Part shown: one piece after another, positions 56,708-64,000 of the stretch
Layout of the letters: every line of letters starts with the position of its first letter
Position numbering within the stretch: position 1 is the stretch's first letter
NCBI RefSeq assembly: GCF_041146795.1
Contig: NC_135180.1
Location: 33,844,794 to 33,908,793, forward strand
Direction of reading: 5' to 3'
Length of the DNA: 64,000 bases
From: Maylandia zebra
Taxonomy: Eukaryota > Chordata > Actinopteri > Cichliformes > Cichlidae
Notes under the pieces: model-generated
The model's database searches: none
What the model saw: only the letters and a program-made list of their open reading frames with translations
What the model was told of the DNA's origin: nothing
Translations under genes and position numbers: made by a program

Positions 56708-58121
56708 TAGAGCTGGGCGATAGAACGATAACGATATGTATCGCGATATAACTTTTTCTCGATAGAAAAATTAACCTATCGCGATAGACCTCGCCGCTCT
56801 TGTCCTCTTAAAAAAACAAAAAAAAACCCCCAAAAAAAACCAGCCAATCCAAATTAAGTAGCGCAGAGCCGAACCAATCACAGCCGCAGCGTCACGTCAC
56901 GTGACTTGTTACGTACAGCACAAGTGCCAAGCCGCACATGTGTATTTGTTTGGGAAGCAGCCAGCCACCGTACCGCCCGGGTAATGGAGGAAATTAGTGT
57001 GCCGACTAGAAAAATCAACCGAGCGTGACCGAAGGTTACCGAAGAGAAAACAGATGATGGTTCCAATGCCGGAGAGATTGTCAAACGGAAGAGCCATAGA
57101 AGTTCCGTAGTGTGAAGGTATTTCGGCTATTTCAAGTCTGACAAAAAACTGAGTAGCGTGCACTGTAAATTGTGCCGAAAGCAAGTCTGGAAATACAATA
57201 AACTGGTGCATGCGTCACACTGTGCGCCGCGTTATTGTTTCGGTGAAATGAATTTCTACAATACTGTTACTGTTAATTCTACTCTCTGCAGTGTTTAAAT
57301 GCTTACATATACACAAAGTTACTGTCCCTCCACACATACGACTCGGTTCTGCTTCTATGCCCCAGCTTTGTTTACTTTTTCCCACCGAGGCTTCTAGACT
57401 TCTGATTGGCCAACATTTCTGCACGGTTAGGAATCTAGCGCCACCTGCTGCTTTGGCATGTTCATAGCAGCGTTTTCCTTCATTTCTGCCTTTACGTGTG
57501 GACGGGATTATTCTTTAAAACGAAAACGGAAAATCTCCGTTTTCAAAAATACCTGTGTACGTGTGGACGTAGCCTCAGTCTCTGACTGGAAGCGCTAATT
57601 CGTTATTCGGCTTTTGTCAGACTAAAGTAACTGTTAAAACTGTTTGAAAAGCTAAGCTATACAACAAGGAGAGATTGAGAATTTCCTTTTAGTTCTCAGT
57701 TTATTTGATATTGACAAAAGTTAGTCAATTTTGTCTGTTCTTCTGTAAAACAAACTAAGATTTATTTTTAGAATTAATATTTTGTTTCTAAGTGGAATTG
57801 ACAATTTAGTCTGTTTCATTTGTTCTATTTTGAAACTTAAACGCTTTAGCGGCTGCCTTTTGTGTATTTTGCAATATTTGCCTTTATTTATCTGAAAAAG
57901 TCTCATGTTCCTTAAGTACATCTACCCTGTTGAACTTATTATGGGAAATAAATATTTAAATAAAAACAAGCTGCTGATAATTTCACATTTTACTTGTGAG
58001 CAACGGCACATTTAAATCTTACAAATATAGTTATTTGGCTTATATCGTGATAGATATCGTTATCGCCTGAAATGAAAAAAACATATCGTGATATGAAAAA
58101 ATCTTATATCGCCCAGCTCTA
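56708..58121 (+). mobile_element. Inner hAT transposon inserted in the outer one
   Basis: Terminal inverted repeats of 15 identical bases (TAGAGCTGGGCGATA at both ends) and a perfect 8-bp target duplication CGCTCACG (56700-56707 and 58122-58129). Subterminal regions are rich in TATCG/CGATA. The 1414-bp interior holds a BED-finger remnant but no complete transposase, so it is a deleted derivative of an autonomous element. Confidence 0.88.
56984..57220 (+). pseudogene. BED-type zinc finger exon remnant of the inner hAT transposase
   Basis: From an ATG at 56984 the frame reads MEEISVPTRKINRA, a stop, then a basic stretch (VKRKSHRSSVV). A second stop stands where the BED domain normally has Trp, followed by RYFGYFKSD and VHCKLCRKQVW. 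The C-x2-C pair (CKLCRK) and the aromatic RYFGY motif are typical of BED fingers at the N-terminus of hAT transposases. Two stops make it inactive. Confidence 0.7.
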
Positions 58122-61100
58122 CGCTCACGCCTCACAGATGACAGCTTACAGTCCTGCGTAAAGATGAAAGTGACTTCGTACAGCCCCGATTTGCAGACGC
58201 TGTGCGCAGAGGTTCAGGAACAGAAGTGTCGTTGTAAACATATCACGGCAGACCCGACGATGTTTGCATGAACATGCTTTTCAGCATCTCTTTATTGACC
58301 ACTTTTCACACACGGTTGCTGTACGCATACAGCCGGCTGTAGCTTTGCAGCTCACAGCCCGACACATACCAACACAACAGCATAGATAGCACAGACGTTA
58401 AGGCGGCGAGGCGTGATTGCGGGTGCCGCTCAGGTGCGTCCATCTCCCCTGCAGCCGCGCTGCCGACCACGCCCCGCCACAACAGTTTTTGTTTGGATCA
58501 TTTTAGTTCAGCTGGATGTCTTTCCTTTTGTTCTTTAGGAGTTCAAAATGTGTTAATTACATAAATAAAATGTAATTTTCTCTGTAGCACTTCATGGATT
58601 TCATAAGCAACACACCTTAGTTGTTCACACAAAGCATAAAGGTAAAAAACAATATATACAGTGTTATCTTCATTTTAGATGTCAAAAAGTATTTGCGGCT
58701 CCCAGTGTTTTCTTTTGCATGGAAACCTGGTCCAAGTGGTTCTTTGGGTGTTAAAGGTTGCTGACCGCTGCCCTAATAAGATGCCTGTTCTGTCAAGCAG
58801 TATTCTAGTTTATTTATAATTAAACACAGAAAAGCAGCAGATCCTCATGTTGGTGAAGCTGGCCTTTTTAAACTAAAATTTGCAGTTCATATTCTGTTGG
58901 TAAGTTACTCAATTAATCAGCAAATTGTTCCTGCACTGAAAAGTCCCCTGAGCCTATTCATTGCTGCTCACAGTGTGTGTTACTGGGTATTGCTGCATGC
59001 TCTGGGCTTGATTTTTAGGAAGTATACTTAGCATTCGGTACCCAACTTTCATCCAGCCAGATCTGATATTAGCCAAGCTTTGACCCTCTTATCATCCTGG
59101 TAGTATTTGTCTTTTTAATTCTCCAACCAATGACCAGTATAGGTTTCCATTATCTGTTACAAGAGTTACTATCAGCCCACTGCGAAATGACTCTTGAAGC
59201 AACAATGACTGCGCATCAAACCGTGAATTTAGAAGTGCTGTCAGATCACAAGTTGGAGGACTTTTGTTTGACATTATGTGTAAATTAAATTTTTTTTTGT
59301 TAGAGCCATTTCAATTTTATGCATTTCTGGCCTGAAATGGGACTTTTTTTCTTTTTCATTACAAAACTGCAGTTAATGAATGCTTCTGCTGCACACCTCA
59401 ATCAGCCATTTTGATCTGAGATAAATCCCAATCAAGCACTCTAGAGAATTCCATTAGTTTGATGAGATATGAATATGGCTCCGAGCAGAAATCTGAAATA
59501 GTCTGCTGTTTTCAGACAAACCCATTAAAAGTCATTTGATCTTCTGCAGCTAATTATAGAGCCTTGTGAGCTGCTAGCTGCCTTCAGCAAACTCCACCTT
59601 CTCCATTCCCCACCTTCCCTCCAACCACTCCCCTCAGTGTTCATCACATCCCATCCTTATGTTTCATATTTAGAATCAGTGCGCTATTATTGAGGTGCTT
59701 GGAGCTGACAGGCAGGCTCTGCGGCCCAGTCATGTGAGGGCAAAGAGATTTGTCAGCCTCATACTATTTGTCATTGTGCTGATTTAGATTTGGGATCTCA
59801 CCCAGACAAGTAGCAGGATACCGCAGCAGGGTTTGACGGGCCGTACACTGCAGGGAAAGGAACAGGAGGTGGCAAAGCAAGGTCAGACAGTTGACAAAAA
59901 GCGAGTAGTAGACAGGCTTGGAGATGGATGCTCCTGCTGTGAAGTATGTGCCTTCTCTATAGGGACATGACTGATTAGCTTTTGGCCTCAGCACGTCTCA
60001 CTAGAGTTATAATCTTCACTAGTCTGATTGAAATCCCTTTGCTCTCCCCCTGCTGAGAGGCCGAGGGAGGGCAGAGCAGAGTTTAATGACAGATAAGCAT
60101 ATCTATATTACATCCATCATGTTCCCCTGGTAAAGATGGCCTCCCTTGCATTGCCTGGAGCTGCGCAGGCTAATACAGACGTGTGGGCTGTGTCTCTGCT
60201 CCACTGCTCAGGATCTGCAGGGGAGTAGGAGAGGCAGGGAGCTCTGCAATCAGAGCACAGATTCATTTAAAGTCAGCTTGGGTGGTCATGGGAGAGCGAC
60301 ACTGCATGCCGCGGCCAAAGTCAAACTCAGTCGCCATCCATAGCATGCCTCCAAATAGCAATCAGAGTTAGAGAGAAAAAGAATACAACTTCAGTAAGTG
60401 ACGAAAAATGAATTTAATATAAAATGTAGGACTTTTAATATTTTCTTTCTCTTGAAAATCCATTTTAACATGAAATCCTCAGGGCTTATGGTACATGTAA
60501 ATTTGTAATATGAGAATGATGAAGGCTGTCTCGCAGTTCATTGATGATAATGTTCCTGTGAGTAAGATTCAGACTGCTGGTCTGTCAGTGCTCCACATTT
60601 GGGAAAATGAACATTTGATATTTTGTATGATAAAATGACTTCATTTGAAAAGTTGTATTTTGTTCTCTAACTTTTGTGACAAAGTGATAGAGAGGAGTCC
60701 AATTAACTCAGATCTGGGATTTGCATTTGAACAGCAGTGCTAAAAGTCACAAACATTAAGCTGGTCAGTCTTCAAATACCTTCTGGGTGTCTTCAGGGAA
60801 AGTGCTGGAATTTTGTTGGTTGTAAAACCTCTTGGGCTGTTTCATTGTTGTTGACCAGCAACACAACCGCTTTCAGCACCACTGCGCTTGACTAATCAGT
60901 GACATTTTAGCATAGCCGACCTCTCCCTGAACTTTTCTGATCCTTTAGAAAGCATGGATGTTTTGGGGTGGTTAATCATTTAGACTTTATTTATAACCAG
61001 GTTTGTCAGCTGGAAAGGTCTCTTCTCCTGTGGGGGAGCTCCTGTAGTCAAAATGCTACCATTTGCTATTTACTGGATGTCAGAGTAAAACGGGGCAGGC

Positions 61101-64000
61101 TACTTGACGTTTGCATTTTTCATTTGGTTTCTTAATACTGAACCCCACAATGTTAAAACTGGCTGTGGCATCAGAGTCAAATCCCTGGTATCACTGGACA
61201 GGTCAACAACCGTCTCCTCATACACCGTGAATCTGTAAGCTGCTATCATTTCCTGTTGTCACACATTTTGGAAACATTGCTACATGCCCTTGATCTCCTC
61301 CTTTCTCCAGCAGTTTTCTGGCTGCACTCCCGCCCCAGGATGGCCTCACCGCAACTCATGGCTGCATTATAGCGAGCGAATGTGATATTTCCATGTTGCC
61401 CTTGAAGCTGCTTGCTGTCAAGGTCGGCTCATGCTGAGCACCGTTCCCCCCGCCAGCCCTCTGATTTAGACACTACACTATGTTCTTCCTCTGCTCTCTT
61501 CTCTACTGCACCGCACATTTTGGACAAATTGGCTATTTTATGTCTTACTTTGTTCACTAGAACAGTCCGTCCTTGTGCTTCCTTCACCCGGCTCTCCTCT
61601 CAATATACTACTCGTCAATTCCACCTCTCACCTCATAGCTGCTTTTTCCTCCTCACTTCCCCAGTTTCTCTTCTGCTTGCTCAACAATTACATGCTCATT
61701 AATTGAGGGAGTTCAGGCAGCTGAGAAAGACATCAGTGACAGGGCTGGAGGCCTTGCTGAGGTACCCTGTTACTGGTTCCTTTATTGACAAGTCTGCCTG
61801 CCTGTCTGCCAGCCTCCCTGGTTCTGAGGAGCAGCGGTGTGGTGCTGCATGCTGATGAGCATGAAGTCATCCAGCAGAAAAATGAAAAGGCAAGAGTGGG
61901 AGTGACGAAAGGAAGGAAGGATGCAAGGTAGGAAGGAAAGATCCAGTTGTGTTTTCACTCAACTTGGAGGACATGAAAAGAAGAGAAGCTAAAGAAAGTG
62001 AAGGAGCACAGGTCATTTTTCCAAAATCCCCTCTCCTCAGCATGAGAGATTAGGTGACTATGCTCTAGCAGACGAGAAGGAGGCACACTCCTGTGTCTAA
62101 TCCTCCCCTTTTAAACTGCTGAGAGTGCAGTACAAAGTAGGGGAAGAGTCTGCATCCACATAAAGTGGTCTGTAGAAAACACAGGCACATAGTTCAAAAC
62201 AAGCTGAGCCACGTCTAACAGTTGCCTAAGCTCCAAATCTCCCGTGAAGCCACTTCTGGAGTCCTCCCCACCACCTGCTTTTCCGTGCCTGGTTATCACT
62301 TTTAACTGAGCTATCGCTTCATAACATGACTTCAAATCCCTCACAAAAAGCCTGCATTAACTCATTAACTTGTCCGCCTTGGTGCCACTAGGCTAACCAC
62401 ACATGACACTTGCAAACACACAGCCCATCCATGTTTACTCAACTCACTGACTAAAAAGCACTTCCCACACAGGGGCTTTTAATAAATGCGCAGCCGATGG
62501 CCAGTTTAATCATGCTAATGTGTATGTTACACCGGACAGCGTGTCGGCTATTTGATCTCCACTGGTTCGCGAGAAAGAGCTGGGAGAAGAATATACAGGG
62601 GAGGAAGAATCTGAAGGGAAGGGAAAACATGAGAAAATGGTAAATTTAGCAGTAAGTAACAAGAAGGAAGCAGTTGTGAGGAAAGAAACATTTTTTTTTT
62701 TAGTATAAATCGTATTATTAATGTTGTTATTATTACAACAGAGGAGCCTCCTGTCAAGCCAAGTATATATGCATTCTTTTGACTTAGTGGTGAGGTTAGA
62801 TGTTATGTCTATTTTAGTCATAAACATCTGGCATAGTGATGTCAAGAATGTAATCCGCTCCAGGACACGTGGATCGTAAGCTGGGATAGAGAGGGCTGAG
62901 AGGGTCGCCAGCTCACATGCCTCAAAGAGGGAGTGAGACATACGGACAGAGCGGGAAAAACAGGCCGAGAGGTAAATGTATAGAGATGGCTGAGGGAAGA
63001 GGAGATAGGCTAGCAGAGAGTTGTCCAGAGCACTCAAAGTGAAAAGAGATGAAAGGAGGGGGATGAAGGATTGAAGGGATTGCTCATGCTGAGAGCTTTT
63101 AGTGGGCAGAAGAGAAGAATGGGTGATTGTGGTGACAGGAGCTCTGCAGAAGAGACACGCATGCTCAGCATACCGCGCAGCTGTGAAGATGCTGCAATAA
63201 ATTCACCTGAAAATGGACCTCAATCATCGCAGTCCTTGAGTCATTAGTGCAAAAATGAAAAGCAATTATCTTCTTCCTGGAAGAAATGGTTTAAACTCCG
63301 GTACATTACTTATGCAATCATGCACCTGTTTAGCTCGCAGCTAAGCAACAAGCTGTGGGTAAAGCCCTCGGTGTAATTATCACTTGATCGTTGCAGCACC
63401 AGACTTATTTCCAGTAATTTCTCTAACTTATTTTAATCCATATGCCAACCTTCTGTGCACAAAACATCAAGGATCTTAGACTCTGAATTTTCAGCATGTT
63501 TTGGTGTTTTTCACAAAATGATAAATTCTTAAATTCAATTACCTATTTAAAAAAAAAACTCAAAGTAAGAATTGTGACTCTTAAGTAGCAATCACCAATT
63601 TATAGTCTCTTTATTTCCCATTTTAAAGCTATTGTGACAGCTCATTGCTGTGCTTTACGAGCCAGCCCAGGAGAGACGCAGATCAATTTTTCATGATGGA
63701 TAATTATTGAAATGGTTTTGCGATAGATGGCAGACTCTGTTTTATTCTCTAATAGTAGCATTCTTCAGCCCTGCCTCTGGCCTTCAGCACCTCTTTGTTG
63801 CTGTATTCCCTCCCCGACTTCTCTTGACAGTGATTGGACTAACAAGGAAGCTTTAGTCAGCCCCTTGCAATCACTTGACGTGTTTCTTCCCAAATTTGGC
63901 AGCATGCACTGCAAATTCTACTCCCCAAGCAGAATCAAAAGAAATTTGCTTCCTTCCTCCATCTACTGCTCCATTCACTGTGCTCGCTGCCTCCCGCTCA

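Larger units (their letters stand above)
56634..58271 (+). pseudogene. hAT transposase C-terminal (hATC dimerisation) remnant, split by insertion
   Basis: The plus-strand frame 56634-56707 encodes LRIFGSKLCQQLFSTVNYVK and then NRHRS. The frame resumes at 58130 with LTDDSLQSCVKMKVTSYSPD and ends at a stop at 58269-58271. The CQQLFS, NRHRSRLTD and LQ patterns are those of the C-terminal dimerisation region of hAT transposases. The inner element and one copy of its duplication separate the two parts. The 5' part of the gene is missing. Confidence 0.75.
56371..58770 (+). mobile_element. Outer hAT transposon, interrupted by a second hAT
   Basis: Ends: CAGAGGTCGGCAACCT on the left and, read in reverse, CAGCGGTCAGCAACCT on the right (14 of 16 identical). 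Flanks are CCCCAATA (56363-56370) and CCCTAATA (58771-58778), a 7 of 8 target duplication. The interior retains only the 3' end of a transposase gene, so the copy was internally deleted. It was later invaded by the element at 56708-58121. Confidence 0.8.
49737..64000 (+). other. First intron of aplp2 (continues past the window)
   Basis: More than 14 kb with no exon I can support. It holds a 102-bp tandem duplication (51668), a homopolymeric G/C tract (54857), the nested hAT pair (56371-58770), and anonymous AT-rich sequence. A few stretches look constrained, with runs of homeobox-type TAATTA or ATTA sites (for example 53620-53790, 59400-59580 and 63180-63400), but conservation cannot be judged from one sequence. 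Short open frames here lack splice context and look random. Confidence 0.65.

Noticed and set aside
59764..59994. Possible aplp2 exon 2
   Set aside because: Checked the intron for the conserved EPQIAMFCG coding segment and its acceptor; nothing matches here or elsewhere up to 64000.
62510..63037. 175-codon minus-strand open frame
   Set aside because: Inside the aplp2 intron, Ser/Thr-rich at the end from T-rich DNA, no domain and no splice partner found.

Overview
The window is vertebrate nuclear DNA from a teleost, most likely an African cichlid. The genes are split into many short exons with GT-AG introns, and dinucleotide and GGAT microsatellites are abundant. One near-complete tRNA-derived SINE (1682-2006) matches my memory of the cichlid AFC SINE family. 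Several hAT transposons of fish type are also present.

Layout. Positions 1-27.6 kb contain no gene I can support: they hold the SINE, a decayed Tc1/mariner copy, a hAT element with an 8-bp target duplication (9910-10484), microsatellites and anonymous sequence. Positions 27.9-31.2 kb hold a minus-strand multi-exon gene. It encodes a protein with paired hydrophobic segments followed by a spectrin-like coiled coil, and I cannot name it. Positions 34.2-45.0 kb hold the complete prdm10 gene on the minus strand: 22 coding exons, exactly 3498 coding bases, 1165 residues, with one non-coding 5' exon near 44.9 kb. Positions 45-49.3 kb are intergenic, with a second hAT element (46626-46952, perfect 8-bp duplication) and a LINE reverse-transcriptase remnant. 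At 49665 the first coding exon of a plus-strand gene begins. It encodes a signal peptide ending LAGYIE and stops at a phase-0 GT donor, which fits aplp2. The rest of the window (49737-64000) is its first intron, which holds a hAT nested inside another hAT (56371-58770).

Context. prdm10 and aplp2 lie head to head, as on human chromosome 11q24, so the synteny supports both calls. PRDM10 is a nuclear zinc-finger transcription factor and APLP2 is a membrane glycoprotein of the APP family. They are neighbours by ancestry and I see no sign of a joint pathway. The most useful observations are the unnamed coiled-coil gene, a GC-AG intron inside a zinc finger of prdm10, a weak first splice donor in prdm10, and the nested hAT pair, in which the inner insertion interrupts the outer transposase reading frame and leaves a perfect 8-bp duplication.
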